Shown in pieces: positions 16,272-25,661 of a stretch of DNA of 64,000 bases. The translations under genes and the position numbers were made by a program. The notes beneath the pieces are model-generated. The model searched no databases. It saw only the letters and a list, made by a program, of their open reading frames with translations, and had not been told where the DNA came from. Source of the stretch: Microvirga sp. ACRRW (GTDB taxonomy: Bacteria; Pseudomonadota; Alphaproteobacteria; Rhizobiales; Beijerinckiaceae); contig NZ_JAKRNJ010000002.1 of the NCBI RefSeq assembly GCF_022346925.1, positions 434,001-498,000 on the forward strand, given 5' to 3'. Within the stretch, counting starts at the first letter, position 1. Each line of letters starts with the position of its first letter.

Positions 16272-17864
16272 ATGGCTGTCCTGGGTGAGCGTCATTCCTA
16301 TTCGCAAAGGCTCATGGGCCCGCTGCTGATTGCTGCGGTCGTGCTCGGCCTTCTTGGGCTGCCTCTCGCCGTGTGGCTCGATCTGCGCATCCTCTCCGAG
16401 CGCATGCTGCGGATGCAGGCGAGCGAGATCAGCCGCATCGTCGATGACATGCGCGGTTTTTACGGCAGTGATGTCGTGGCGCGGGTGCTGGATGCGGACG
16501 TCCCCGTTACCGTCACCCACAATTACCGGGACGTGAAGGGCGCGATCCCCATTCCCGCGACGCTCTCCATCGAGCTCGGCCAGCGCATCAGCGCCCATGA
16601 CGGATCGGCCAAGTATCGCTTCGTGTCTGACATGACCTTCAAGGGGCGTCCGCCGCACCAGCTCGACGATTTCGAGCGCAAGGCCATTGGGAGCTTAAGA
16701 ACGAATCCAGATCAGCGGATCGTCGATGTGTCCGGCTCCCTCTTCAACAACAACGTCAGAACCGCTGCACCCGTCATCATGGGGCCGGTCTGCGTAAGCT
16801 GTCACAACACGCATCCCGAGAGCCCGAAGACGGACTGGAAGGTGGGCGACGTGCGCGGCATTCAGGAGATCTCGGTCACGCAGCCGATCTTCGCTAACAT
16901 GTTCTCGTTCAAGTATTCCTTGTCCTATCTCATCCTCGCATCGCTCGCGGGCCTTGCCATCATCATGTTGCAGCGTCGTCAGGCGCGTCTCATCAACGGC
17001 ATGAATCAGGAGCTGACCGACACGAACGATTTCCTCGCCGGAATCTCGATGAAGCTCGCGAAGTATCTCTCACCGCAGGTCTACAAGAGCATCTTCAGCG
17101 GGCAGAAGGATGTCGCGATTGCCACGGAGCGCAAGAAGCTCACGATCTTCTTCTCCGACATAAAGGATTTCACAGCCATCTCGGAACGCTTGCAGCCGGA
17201 GGATTTGACGGAGCTTCTGAACGACTATTTCACCGAGATGTCGACCATCGCACTCCGGCATGGAGCGACCATCGACAAGTTTTTCGGTGACGCGATCCTC
17301 ATCTTTTTTGGCGATCCGGAGACCAAGGGCGTGGAGGAGGATGCACGCGCCTGCCTGCGCATGGCGGTCGATATGCAGCAGCATATGGATCATCTCAACG
17401 CCATATGGCGCAAGCGCGGCATCGAGCTGCCCATGCAGGTGCGGATGGGCATCAATACGGGCTTCTGCAACGTGGGCAATTTCGGCAGCGACGACCGTAT
17501 GGTCTACACGATCATCGGCGCGGAGGCAAACCTCGCCGCGCGGCTGCAGGCCATCGCAGAGCCGGGCGGCATCTGCCTGAGCTACGAAACCTATGCGCTC
17601 GTGCGCGATATGGTGCGGGCAAGGCCGCTCGAGCCCATTCTCATGAAAGGCATCAAGCGCGAGGTCGTGCCCTATGCCGTCGAGGGACTCTTGGGCGAAC
17701 TCGCGCAAAGGCCTCAGGTCATTATCGAGCATGTCACAGGTCTCGACCTGTTTCTCGATCTCGATGCGTTGAAGGGCAGTGAGGTCGAGCGGGCAAAGAA
17801 GCGCCTCAGCGAAGCCCTTGCCGCTCTGGACACGGGTTGGAAGCAGCCGCGCCGGGCAAGCTGA
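16272..17864 (+). CDS. Membrane adenylate cyclase with periplasmic c-type heme sensor domain (DUF3365)
   Basis: The 530-residue protein has a transmembrane helix at ~14-36 and a ~170-residue periplasmic domain of the DUF3365/Tll0287 type. That domain ends in GPVCVSCHNTHP, whose CVSCH (~175) is a CxxCH heme-c attachment motif. A second helix lies at ~213-235, then a HAMP-like linker and a class III cyclase domain. Both metal Asps (FFSDIKDFT ~293 and KFFGDAILIF), the adenine-specifying Lys and Thr (DKFFGD, VYTIIG) and the transition-state Asn/Arg (EANLAARLQ) are present, so it should be an active adenylate cyclase. Redox or gas sensing is inferred from the heme. DUF924 follows 28 bases later. 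Confidence 0.9.
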   Translation: MAVLGERHSYSQRLMGPLLIAAVVLGLLGLPLAVWLDLRILSERMLRMQASEISRIVDDMRGFYGSDVVARVLDADVPVTVTHNYRDVKGAIPIPATLSIELGQRISAHDGSAKYRFVSDMTFKGRPPHQLDDFERKAIGSLRTNPDQRIVDVSGSLFNNNVRTAAPVIMGPVCVSCHNTHPESPKTDWKVGDVRGIQEISVTQPIFANMFSFKYSLSYLILASLAGLAIIMLQRRQARLINGMNQELTDTNDFLAGISMKLAKYLSPQVYKSIFSGQKDVAIATERKKLTIFFSDIKDFTAISERLQPEDLTELLNDYFTEMSTIALRHGATIDKFFGDAILIFFGDPETKGVEEDARACLRMAVDMQQHMDHLNAIWRKRGIELPMQVRMGINTGFCNVGNFGSDDRMVYTIIGAEANLAARLQAIAEPGGICLSYETYALVRDMVRARPLEPILMKGIKREVVPYAVEGLLGELAQRPQVIIEHVTGLDLFLDLDALKGSEVERAKKRLSEALAALDTGWKQPRRAS

Positions 17865-17892
17865 ATGTCTCCATTACCGGGAGAGAACGCCG

Positions 17893-18531
17893 ATGAACGA
17901 AACCATGCATTGGCAACCGGTCTACGATTTCTGGTTTCCGGCAGGTTTGGAGAGCACGAGCCAGGAAGCCCATTGGCGAATGCTTCAATGGTGGATGGGT
18001 GGCGGCGCCAACACGGAACTCGCACGTTTTGCGCCTGTCGTGGAGGCAGCGCGAGCAGGCCAGTTGAATCACTGGCTTGCCGAGCCTCGCGGGCGGTTGT
18101 CGCTGATCATTGTTCTCGACCAGTTCACACGCGGATTGCTGGCCGGCAAGCCCGAGGCCTATGCGTCGGATCGGGAGGCGCTGCGGATCACAGAGGACGG
18201 TCTGAAGAACGGCGATTATGAAGCGCTCACGCATCCGTGGGAGAAATTTTTCTTCCTGATCCCCATCGCTCATACAGAGGGGCCGGACCATCGGGAGCGG
18301 ATGGCGCGCATCGTTATTCTCTCGGAAGCTGCTGTCGGCGATGTGCCCGAACATCTCAGGCCGATATTCGAGTTTTCCCTTAGCCAAGCGCGCGGACACC
18401 GCGACGTGATCGCGCGCTTTGGGCGCTTCCCGCATCGAAACGCAATCCTTGGGCGGATTTCGACGCCGGAGGAGGCCGCGTATCTTGAGAAGGGCGACTA
18501 TGTCTTCAATCGCCCGCTGCCTCGAACGTGA
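17893..18531 (+). CDS. DUF924 family protein
   Basis: The 212-residue protein starts at ATG 17893 with GGGAGAG eight bases upstream; the open frame before it overlaps the cyclase. The family features are visible: VYDFWFPAG at the N-terminus, LSLIIVLDQFTRG, HPWEKFFFLIPIAHTE and FGRFPHRNAILGR. DUF924 proteins are all-helical with a TPR-like fold and no known activity. It sits 28 bases after the cyclase gene and is probably cotranscribed, but no functional link is known. It converges on mutB with only two bases between stops. Confidence 0.88.
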   Translation: MNETMHWQPVYDFWFPAGLESTSQEAHWRMLQWWMGGGANTELARFAPVVEAARAGQLNHWLAEPRGRLSLIIVLDQFTRGLLAGKPEAYASDREALRITEDGLKNGDYEALTHPWEKFFFLIPIAHTEGPDHRERMARIVILSEAAVGDVPEHLRPIFEFSLSQARGHRDVIARFGRFPHRNAILGRISTPEEAAYLEKGDYVFNRPLPRT

Positions 18532-18533
18532 CC

Positions 18534-20753
18534 TTACTCCGCCGCCTGTTTCGGGCCATGGCCCAAGCGGCGGTTCAGTTCCTCGATAAGGTTGACCGCC
18601 GCATCCGCAATCACAGTGCCGGGCGGGAAGATCGCGGAAGCGCCTGCCTCGGTGAGCGCGTCGAAATCCTGCGGCGGGATCACGCCGCCGACAACGATCA
18701 TGATGTCCTCGCGGTTGAACTTGGCGAGTTCTGCTTTCAGTTCGGGCACGAGCGTCAGGTGGCCTGCGGCAAGCGACGATACTCCGATGATGTGCACATC
18801 GTTCTCGATGGCCTGACGGGCCGCTTCCGCCGGTGTCGCGAAGAGGGGGCCGATATCCACGTCGAAGCCGAGATCGGCGAAAGCGGAAGCGATCACCTTC
18901 TGACCGCGATCGTGCCCGTCCTGCCCCATCTTGGCGACGAGAATGCGCGGACGGCGGCCGTCATCGTGCTCGAACTGCTCCACCAGCTCGCGTACCTTCT
19001 CCACGGCTGGCGATTCCATGCCGACCTCCCGCTTGTAGACGCCCGAAATGGCCTTGATCTCGGCGCGGTGACGGCCCCAGACCTTTTCGAGGGCGTCCGA
19101 AATTTCACCCACCGTCGCCTTCGCGCGCGCGGCCTTGACGGCGAGGTCGAGCAGATTGCCCTGGCCTGTCGAGGCGCCTTTCGACAGCGCGTCGATGGCG
19201 GCGTCGACGTCCGCTTGCTTACGCTCTGCGCGCAGCCGCTTCAGCTTCTCGATCTGCTGCGCGCGCACGGAAGCGTTGTCGACTTTCAGGATGTCGATGG
19301 ACGCTTCGTCCGTCGGCTTGAATGCATTGACGCCGATGATCTTCTGGTGGCCTGAATCGATGCGCGCCTGAGTGCGGGCGGCGGCCTCCTCGATCTTCAG
19401 CTTCGGAATGCCCGCCTCGATGGCCTTCGCCATGCCGCCCAGTGCTTCCACTTCCTGGATATGACCCCAGGCCTTATCGGCAAGCTCCTTCGTCAGGCGC
19501 TCCACATAATAGGAGCCGCCCCAGGGATCGATGATGCGCGTGGTGCCGCTCTCCTGCTGCAGGAAGAGCTGCGTGTTGCGGGCGATGCGCGCCGAGAAAT
19601 CGGTCGGCAGCGCCAGCGCCTCGTCGAGCGCGTTGGTGTGCAGCGATTGCGTATGGCCTTGCGTTGCCGCCATAGCCTCGATGCAGGTGCGCGTCACGTT
19701 GTTGAACACGTCCTGCGCGGTCAGCGACCAGCCGGAGGTTTGGCTATGGGTGCGCAGTGGCAGTGACTTCTCGCTCTGCGGGTTGAAGCCCTTCACGAGC
19801 TTCGCCCAGATCAAGCGCGCGGCGCGCATCTTGGCGACTTCCATGAAGAAGTTCATGCCGATCGCCCAGAAGAACGACAGGCGCGGTGCGAATTGGTCGA
19901 TGGTCAGCCCCGCCTGGATACCGGCGCGGATATATTCCACGCCGTCGGCGAGGGTGTAGGCGAGCTCCAGGTCCTGCGTCGCTCCCGCTTCCTGCATGTG
20001 ATAGCCGGAGATCGAGATGGAGTTGAACTTCGGCATGTTCGCGGAGGTATAAGCGAAGATGTCCGAGATGATGCGCATCGACCCCTTAGGCGGGTAGATA
20101 TAGGTGTTGCGCACCATGAACTCTTTGAGAATGTCGTTCTGAATCGTGCCCGAGAGCTTCGATGCCGGTACGCCCTGTTCTTCGGCCGCCACGATGTAAA
20201 GCGCGAGAATGGGCAGCACCGCCCCGTTCATGGTCATCGACACGCTCATCTGATCGAGCGGAATGCCGGCGAACAGGGTGCGCATGTCGTAGATGGAGTC
20301 GATGGCGACACCCGCCATGCCCACATCGCCCGCCACGCGCGGATGATCGGAATCGTAGCCGCGATGGGTCGCGAGATCGAAGGCCACCGAGAGGCCCTTC
20401 TGGCCTGCCGCGAGATTGCGGCGATAGAAGGCGTTGGAATCCTCAGCCGTGGAGAAGCCCGCATATTGGCGCACGGTCCAGGGCTGGTTCACGTACATGG
20501 TGGGGTAGGGGCCGCGAAGATACGGCGCGATACCCGGAAGCGTATCGAGGAAGTCGATCCCCGCGCGATCCTCGGGGCCGTAGGCCCCTTTCACGGCAAT
20601 GCCTTCCGGCGTGAGCCAGGGCTCAGCCTGGGGCTGCAACGCGGGGGAAGCATGGGAAGGGCCTGCCCAGGCGAGGCTCGAGAAATCCGGGATGCGTGTC
20701 ATGGCCTTGAAACGGACGCCCTCGTCGAACGGGGAAATATGAGTTCCGGCCAT
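18534..20753 (-). CDS. mutB: Methylmalonyl-CoA mutase, large (catalytic) subunit
   Basis: The product is up to 739 residues; an internal ATG at 20702 would give 722, closer to the usual length. It interconverts (R)-methylmalonyl-CoA and succinyl-CoA using adenosylcobalamin. The TIM-barrel half includes [30 protein letters not shown] and [21 protein letters not shown]. The C-terminal B12-binding Rossmann domain has [10 protein letters not shown] (~605-615), where the His is the lower cobalt ligand, followed by [10 protein letters not shown] and [10 protein letters not shown]. It works with the MutA-like subunit at 21.3-23.2 kb and MeaB. It is not directly joined to mutA; a small gene and a terminator lie between. 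Confidence 0.96.
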   Translation of the reverse strand: MAGTHISPFDEGVRFKAMTRIPDFSSLAWAGPSHASPALQPQAEPWLTPEGIAVKGAYGPEDRAGIDFLDTLPGIAPYLRGPYPTMYVNQPWTVRQYAGFSTAEDSNAFYRRNLAAGQKGLSVAFDLATHRGYDSDHPRVAGDVGMAGVAIDSIYDMRTLFAGIPLDQMSVSMTMNGAVLPILALYIVAAEEQGVPASKLSGTIQNDILKEFMVRNTYIYPPKGSMRIISDIFAYTSANMPKFNSISISGYHMQEAGATQDLELAYTLADGVEYIRAGIQAGLTIDQFAPRLSFFWAIGMNFFMEVAKMRAARLIWAKLVKGFNPQSEKSLPLRTHSQTSGWSLTAQDVFNNVTRTCIEAMAATQGHTQSLHTNALDEALALPTDFSARIARNTQLFLQQESGTTRIIDPWGGSYYVERLTKELADKAWGHIQEVEALGGMAKAIEAGIPKLKIEEAAARTQARIDSGHQKIIGVNAFKPTDEASIDILKVDNASVRAQQIEKLKRLRAERKQADVDAAIDALSKGASTGQGNLLDLAVKAARAKATVGEISDALEKVWGRHRAEIKAISGVYKREVGMESPAVEKVRELVEQFEHDDGRRPRILVAKMGQDGHDRGQKVIASAFADLGFDVDIGPLFATPAEAARQAIENDVHIIGVSSLAAGHLTLVPELKAELAKFNREDIMIVVGGVIPPQDFDALTEAGASAIFPPGTVIADAAVNLIEELNRRLGHGPKQAAE

Positions 20754-20800
20754 TCTAGGGCATCCGTCTCAGGGATGCTATCGGAGCATCGTCTTAGGGA

Positions 20801-21169
20801 TCAGCCGCGCTTCTCCGCATTCCAGCTGCCGGAGCAGGGGCGCCCGCCCGATGTGGTCCAGGTGCCGCGTCCCGTGTTGCCAGCAAGGCTTCCGCTGACA
20901 TTCGCCCGGTCCTCCCCCCGCGAAATGCTGGCGGAAACGGAGCCGTTGGGCCGGACCTGGCCGTTCACGTCGAATTGTTCCGGCCCGCCATAGCGGGCAC
21001 GGCCGTTCTGCACGACCACCGCATAGCGATAGGCCCGGTCGCAGCTGCCTTTTTCGGTGACGACTTCCACGCTCCAGTTGCCGTCGAACTTGTTCGTCTG
21101 TGCATGGGCTTGCGGCGCGAGGAAGGATGCGGCAACAGCCGCCGCGCCGAGCCAGGACATCATACGCAT
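20801..21169 (-). CDS. Small secreted protein of unknown function
   Basis: The product is 122 residues from ATG 21169, chosen because GGAG lies seven bases upstream; an ATG at 21181 is in frame. The signal peptide (MRMMSWLGAAAVAASFLAP) has a likely cleavage after AHA. The mature domain (~100 residues) starts FDGNWSVEVVTEKGSCDRAYRY and ends RPCSGSWNAEKRG, so two Cys could form a disulfide. It looks like a small lipocalin- or beta-barrel-like periplasmic domain that recurs in Rhizobiales as a hypothetical protein. It lies between mutA and mutB, but a terminator separates it from mutA. Confidence 0.75.
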   Translation of the reverse strand: MRMMSWLGAAAVAASFLAPQAHAQTNKFDGNWSVEVVTEKGSCDRAYRYAVVVQNGRARYGGPEQFDVNGQVRPNGSVSASISRGEDRANVSGSLAGNTGRGTWTTSGGRPCSGSWNAEKRG

Positions 21170-21235
21170 TGAAAACTCCATGACTTCGAAGAAGTGGGTG
21201 AACAACGTGAGGCTTCCGGCGCGGTTCCTGCATGA

Positions 21236-21267
21236 CAAAAGCCGCCGCATCGTGTGATGCGACGGCT
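21236..21267 (-). terminator. Terminator downstream of mutA
   Basis: Reading leftward, AGCCGTCGCATC and GATGCGGCGGCT form a 12-bp stem with one mismatch around ACAC, followed by TTTTG. It lies about 60 bases after the mutA stop and before the small secreted-protein gene. Confidence 0.75.
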
Positions 21268-21327
21268 GTAATGGTCCGGCTTGGTTGTTTTAAGCGCGCT
21301 TCTGAGCGGTCCAGCGGCCCGAAAGGT

Positions 21328-23187
21328 TCACGCGCAGGCCTTGTCGAGAGCTTCGCTCAGAACCTTGAGGGTGTCGCACCCAGCGTAGATGAAAGTGGTG
21401 ATACCGGCGCGGGACAGCACCTCTTCGCGGTCCCCCGGGCGTCCTGCCAGGTAGATGGGAGACGATCCAGCCTCATGCAAGGTTTTCGCGGCGTCTTCAG
21501 CGTGGGTTCCATAAATCTCATCTGACGAGCAGATGCAGGAAAGCTTTGTTTTGCTTTCGATAAAGGCATGCTTAAGCTTTTCGCTATCCGAAAAGCCATC
21601 GTTCATCACGGCTTCTATTCCGCCTGCCTCGAAGAAGTTTTTGGCGAAGGTGGCACGGGCCGTGAAAGCCGAGACGGGTCCGAGATTGGCAAGGAACACT
21701 TTTGGGCGCGCGTCCGTCTTTGCAAGGTAAGCATCCGACAGGTCGCGCAGGCGTTCGAAAGCCTCCGACGTGCGTATGGAGGGTAGGGGCTCGACCGTCA
21801 CGGCAGATGAAGCGGAGGCCTCCTTCGCATTGTGTGCGGGCGGCATCAGCACCGCGACATCCGTCTCGTGAATGTTCGGGAATTCGCTCGTGCCGGTAAT
21901 CGGCTCCTTGCGGGTGGCGACGGCCTTCTCCCGCTGCGCGCGCGTGGTGGCGATGCGGCTTTGAAGAGTGCCCGCTTTCAGGCTCTCGATGATGCCGCCT
22001 TCACGCTCGATCTCCTGCAACAGGCTCCACGCCTTCTCGCAGAGCGCATCGGTCAGCGCCTCGAAGCCACCGGCGCCCGCGGCGGGATCGGCCACGCGCC
22101 AGAGGTTCGATTCCTCCAGAAGAATGAGTTGGGTATTGCGCGCCACGCGGCGGGCGAAGGCATCGGGCAGGCCGAGCGCCGCCGTGAAAGGCAGAACCGT
22201 GATCGCATCCGCTCCGCCTATGCCGGCCGAGAAGGTGGCGACGGTTGTGCGCAGCATGTTCACCCACGGATCACGCTTTGTGGTCATGCGCCACGCGGTT
22301 TCCGCATGCAGGCGAATGGGCTTTGGTGCCAAACCGCAGGCTTGCTCAACTTGCGCCCAGAGGCGGCGCAGGGCGCGGAATTTCGCGACCGTGAGAAACT
22401 CGTCCGCGTCCGCGACCAGCAGGAAGGAGAGCGCATGCCGCACGGCATCGAGAGAATGGCCTTGTGCTTCAAGGGCGCGCAGATAGCTCAGGCCTGTGGC
22501 GAGAACGGCGGCCAATTCCTGTGCTTCGCTTGCTCCGGCCTCATGATAGGCACGGCCATCGGCGATGAAGGCGCGGCCGTTGAAGCCCTTCTCGGTCAGG
22601 CTCGTCAGCATCGCGCCCATGCGCGCTGAAACTTCACTCCATTCGACCGAGAGGCCGCCCAAGGAGGCAAGCCCCCCGATGGGGTCCATGCCAAGATCGA
22701 GTGACAGTTCGGAGAGTTTATGTCCGCGCCTTTCCGCGAGTTCGATCAGGTGCTCCGCCATCACGCGGCCCTTACCGCCTGCATCGAGGCGCAGATGGAT
22801 GAGGTCGAGCATCACGCCCGAGAGCGCCTTGTCGAGATCCTCGACGCTGTCGGCCTTGATGCCGAAGCCACGCGCGGAGGGCGCTTTTCGCGTCACGAGC
22901 GTCAGAGCATCGGCCCCGCCTTCGAGATCCATGAGGGCAAGCTCGCTGGCCTTGGCAGCGTCGGGATGATCCACCCGCTGCGACACGCGCCAGCGCCCGG
23001 CTTCCTCGCGCGCAATCCGCGCCGCTCCTTCCGCTTTCGGATAAACCGGCTGAATCTCGATGCCGTCCTGGCTGCGGCCGACGAGCTTTTTCGAGAAGTC
23101 GGCTCCCTTGAGCACGCCCTCGACCAGCTTGAGCCATTGCTCGCGGGTGGCTTGAGGAAAATCGGCGGCAAGAGAGAGATCGTCCAT
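21328..23187 (-). CDS. mutA: Methylmalonyl-CoA mutase, small subunit
   Basis: The product is 619 residues from ATG 23187 (MDDLSLAADFPQ); the frame extends to 23265 but lacks family features there. It is homologous to the catalytic subunit but has lost B12 ligands: the late domain reads KVFLANLGPVSAFTARATFAKNFFEAGG where the DxHxxG motif would stand. That is the expected state of the structural subunit in heterodimeric mutases. The barrel half shows ETAWRMTTKRDPWVNMLRTTVATFSAGIGGADAITVLPF (given in family pieces), typical of MutA. It precedes a small gene and mutB on the same strand. Confidence 0.93.
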   Translation of the reverse strand: MDDLSLAADFPQATREQWLKLVEGVLKGADFSKKLVGRSQDGIEIQPVYPKAEGAARIAREEAGRWRVSQRVDHPDAAKASELALMDLEGGADALTLVTRKAPSARGFGIKADSVEDLDKALSGVMLDLIHLRLDAGGKGRVMAEHLIELAERRGHKLSELSLDLGMDPIGGLASLGGLSVEWSEVSARMGAMLTSLTEKGFNGRAFIADGRAYHEAGASEAQELAAVLATGLSYLRALEAQGHSLDAVRHALSFLLVADADEFLTVAKFRALRRLWAQVEQACGLAPKPIRLHAETAWRMTTKRDPWVNMLRTTVATFSAGIGGADAITVLPFTAALGLPDAFARRVARNTQLILLEESNLWRVADPAAGAGGFEALTDALCEKAWSLLQEIEREGGIIESLKAGTLQSRIATTRAQREKAVATRKEPITGTSEFPNIHETDVAVLMPPAHNAKEASASSAVTVEPLPSIRTSEAFERLRDLSDAYLAKTDARPKVFLANLGPVSAFTARATFAKNFFEAGGIEAVMNDGFSDSEKLKHAFIESKTKLSCICSSDEIYGTHAEDAAKTLHEAGSSPIYLAGRPGDREEVLSRAGITTFIYAGCDTLKVLSEALDKACA

Positions 23188-23285
23188 GGGAATCCCCGTC
23201 CGGAGGAGGGCAAGTGCAATTGCGCGGGAAGATAGTGGGTCGGACGGGATGTGGGAATGCCCCAAAGGGCGGGGGTGAAAAGCGC

Positions 23286-23383
23286 GTCATCCCGGACGGC
23301 GGAGCCGCTCCGGGATCGTGTGCAGAATGAAGCGCCATTCTCGTCTTGCGATCCCGGGTTCTGCTACGCAGCCCCGGGATGAC
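23286..23383. repeat. Palindromic intergenic repeat, copy 1
   Basis: A ~98-bp element bounded by inverted ends GTCATCCCGG and CCGGGATGAC, with internal GATCCCGGGTTCTGCT. It closely matches the element at 25476-25574. It lies between mutA and the DUF2267-like gene and resembles the short palindromic intergenic repeats widespread in alphaproteobacteria. Confidence 0.8.
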
Positions 23384-23396
23384 TCAATACCGGGAC

Positions 23397-23777
23397 TTAA
23401 ACGAACTGCGATAGGCCGGGGATCGAGCCCATGATGGTGCCCATCGTGTCCTCGCCGGCCTTCTCGCGGCCATAGGCGAAGAGTTCCTTGCCCAGCGGCT
23501 GCATCTGGCCCATGGACACGCCGATGCCCATGAGCTGGCCGCCCAGCGCCATCACGCCACCGCCCATGGAGCCTACCATGCCCATGAGGCCGCCACCGCC
23601 ACCCGACTTGGACTGCTCGATGGCATCCTGAGCGCCCGGGAGGGCTTCGATGAGTTTGCTGACCTCAGCCTGCGGGCCTTCCTTTTGGAGATAGCCGAGA
23701 ATGAGGCCGATGGCCTTGCGGGCCGTATCCTGATCGAGGCCGGTCTTTTGCGTCACGCGGGCGAGCAACTCGTCCAT
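23397..23777 (-). CDS. Small glycine-rich DUF2267-like protein
   Basis: The product is 126 residues. Residues 1-50 (MDELLARVTQKTGLDQDTARKAI...) form a helical module seen in DUF2267-type proteins. A Gly/Met-rich stretch (GGGGGLMGMVGSMGGGVMALGGQLMGIG) follows, then a short helical tail. There is no signal peptide. It could be membrane-associated through the glycine-rich part, but the function is unknown. ATG 23777 is preceded by GAGGAGAAT, a good ribosome site. It is divergent from the DUF853 ATPase gene across ~140 AT-rich bases that probably hold both promoters. Confidence 0.75.
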   Translation of the reverse strand: MDELLARVTQKTGLDQDTARKAIGLILGYLQKEGPQAEVSKLIEALPGAQDAIEQSKSGGGGGLMGMVGSMGGGVMALGGQLMGIGVSMGQMQPLGKELFAYGREKAGEDTMGTIMGSIPGLSQFV

Positions 23778-23917
23778 CTGATTCTCCTCATGCTGGATCG
23801 ATATGATGGTTTAGCTGTAAACTATTTAGTCGATAAATCTCAAACGAAAAGTCTTCGCAGTGGAAACTGGCGACAGGGCTTCTAAGATCCTTGGATAAGA
23901 TTCTGGAGACAAACACG

Positions 23918-25459
23918 ATGCTCGTAGACGGGAAGATCTTCATCGGCAAAAGCACCAAGCCGGAATATCTGGACTTGCGGCTCGCCAATCGCCACGGCCT
24001 CGTGACGGGCGCCACGGGCACCGGCAAGACAGTTACATTGCAGGTGTTGGCGGAAGGTTTTTCCAACGCGGGCGTTCCGGTTTTCGCCGCCGATATCAAG
24101 GGCGATCTCTCGGGTCTTGCTGCACCTGGCAACGCCAAGGAGCCGCTGGTCAAGCGCGCGCAGGAGATCGGCATCGAATACAAGCCGGATCAATTCCCCG
24201 TCGTATTCTGGGATATTTTCGGCGAGCAGGGACACCGCGTGCGCGCCACGATCTCCGAGATGGGGCCGCTGCTGCTCTCGCGCCTTCTCGATCTCAACGA
24301 CACGCAGGAAGGCGTGCTCAACATTGCTTTCCGCATCGCTGACGAGCAGGGATTGCTGCTGCTCGATTTGAAGGATCTGCGCGCGCTGCTGCAGCTTATC
24401 TCCGACAATGCGGGGGAACTCACCACCACCTACGGCAATGTGTCGAAGGCGACCATCGGCACGATCCAACGGCAGTTGCTCGTGCTTGAAAACCAGCAGG
24501 GCGACGAGTTTCTCGGAGAGCCCGCGCTCAATATCAAGGATCTGATGCGCACTGATCGCGACGGGCGCGGCGTCATCAACATCCTCGCGGCGGATAAGCT
24601 CATGAGCAATCCGCGCCTCTACGCCACCTTCCTGCTGTGGCTCATGTCGGAGCTGTTCGAAGAGCTGCCGGAGGTGGGCGACCTCGACCAGCCCAAGCTC
24701 GTGTTCTTCTTCGACGAGGCGCATCTTCTGTTCAACGATGCGCCGAAGGCTCTCGTTGAGACCGTGGAGCGCGTGGTGCGCCTCATCCGCTCGAAGGGCG
24801 TGGGCGTCTATTTCATCACGCAGAACCCGGTCGATGTGCCCGAGTCTGTGCTGGCCCAGCTCGGCAACCGCGTGCAGCATGCCTTGCGCGCTTACACGCC
24901 GCGCGAGCAGAAAGCCGTGCGTGTGGCAGCCCAAACCTTCCGGCAGAATCCGGCCTTCGATACGGAAAAGGCGATCACCGAACTCGGTGTCGGCGAGGCT
25001 CTGGTCTCGACCCTCGAAGGAAAAGGCGCGCCGTCCATGGTGGAGCGCACCTTGATCGCGCCGCCCATGGCGCAGGTCGGCCCCATCGAGCTGACCGAGC
25101 GTCAGAAAATCCTGAACGCGAGTCCCATGAAGGGCAAATACGATCAGGCCATCGATCCAGAATCAGCATACGAGCTGCTCGCCAAACGTGCCGAGCAGGC
25201 GGCAGCCGACGCCAAGGCTGCGGAAGGCGGAGGCGGCATCCTCGATATGATCGGTGGTCTTTTCGGTACCAACGGTCCGCAGCGCAAGGGCAGCCTGAGC
25301 ACCACTCAAAGGGTCACGCGCGAGGTCACACGCACCATCGTCAACCAGACGGTCGGCAACCTCGCCGCCGAGATCGGCAAGTCCATCGGCGGCCGCCAAG
25401 GTGGCTCCATCGGCCGCGCCATCGTGCGAGGAACCCTGGGCGGACTGTTGCGGCGTTGA
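23918..25459 (+). CDS. DUF853/HerA-like ATPase
   Basis: The product is 513 residues from ATG 23918 (GGAG nine bases upstream); the longer frame begins with TTG at 23891. It is a FtsK/HerA-class P-loop ATPase. Walker A is [10 protein letters not shown] (~30-39) and Walker B plus catalytic Glu is [12 protein letters not shown] (~262-273). Sensor-like YFITQNPVD and the arginine-rich [15 protein letters not shown] follow. A Gly/Arg-rich C-terminal tail ([21 protein letters not shown]) is typical of DUF853 proteins (E. coli YjgR). The substrate is unknown; there is no NurA-type nuclease next to it. Confidence 0.9.
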   Translation: MLVDGKIFIGKSTKPEYLDLRLANRHGLVTGATGTGKTVTLQVLAEGFSNAGVPVFAADIKGDLSGLAAPGNAKEPLVKRAQEIGIEYKPDQFPVVFWDIFGEQGHRVRATISEMGPLLLSRLLDLNDTQEGVLNIAFRIADEQGLLLLDLKDLRALLQLISDNAGELTTTYGNVSKATIGTIQRQLLVLENQQGDEFLGEPALNIKDLMRTDRDGRGVINILAADKLMSNPRLYATFLLWLMSELFEELPEVGDLDQPKLVFFFDEAHLLFNDAPKALVETVERVVRLIRSKGVGVYFITQNPVDVPESVLAQLGNRVQHALRAYTPREQKAVRVAAQTFRQNPAFDTEKAITELGVGEALVSTLEGKGAPSMVERTLIAPPMAQVGPIELTERQKILNASPMKGKYDQAIDPESAYELLAKRAEQAAADAKAAEGGGGILDMIGGLFGTNGPQRKGSLSTTQRVTREVTRTIVNQTVGNLAAEIGKSIGGRQGGSIGRAIVRGTLGGLLRR

Positions 25460-25475
25460 GGCTTTCCTCATAAGC

Positions 25476-25574
25476 GTCATCCCGGACGGCGTCAGCCGAT
25501 CCGGGATCGTCCTCAGAATTAGGTGCTCTTCTTGTCTAGCGATCCCGGGTTCTGCTCCGCAGCCCCGGGATGAC
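25476..25574. repeat. Palindromic intergenic repeat, copy 2
   Basis: Same ends (GTCATCCCGG/CCGGGATGAC) and the same internal core as the element at 23286-23383, with small differences in the loop. It lies downstream of the DUF853 gene, so both copies sit just past 3' ends of genes. Confidence 0.8.
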
Positions 25575-25661
25575 TGCTTTTGGGTTCCCCCTTGCAGTAT
25601 GGCCTTCTTAGGAGCACCTTGCCGCGCAACCGGATAGATTCTTCAACCAAAAGAAAACGCC

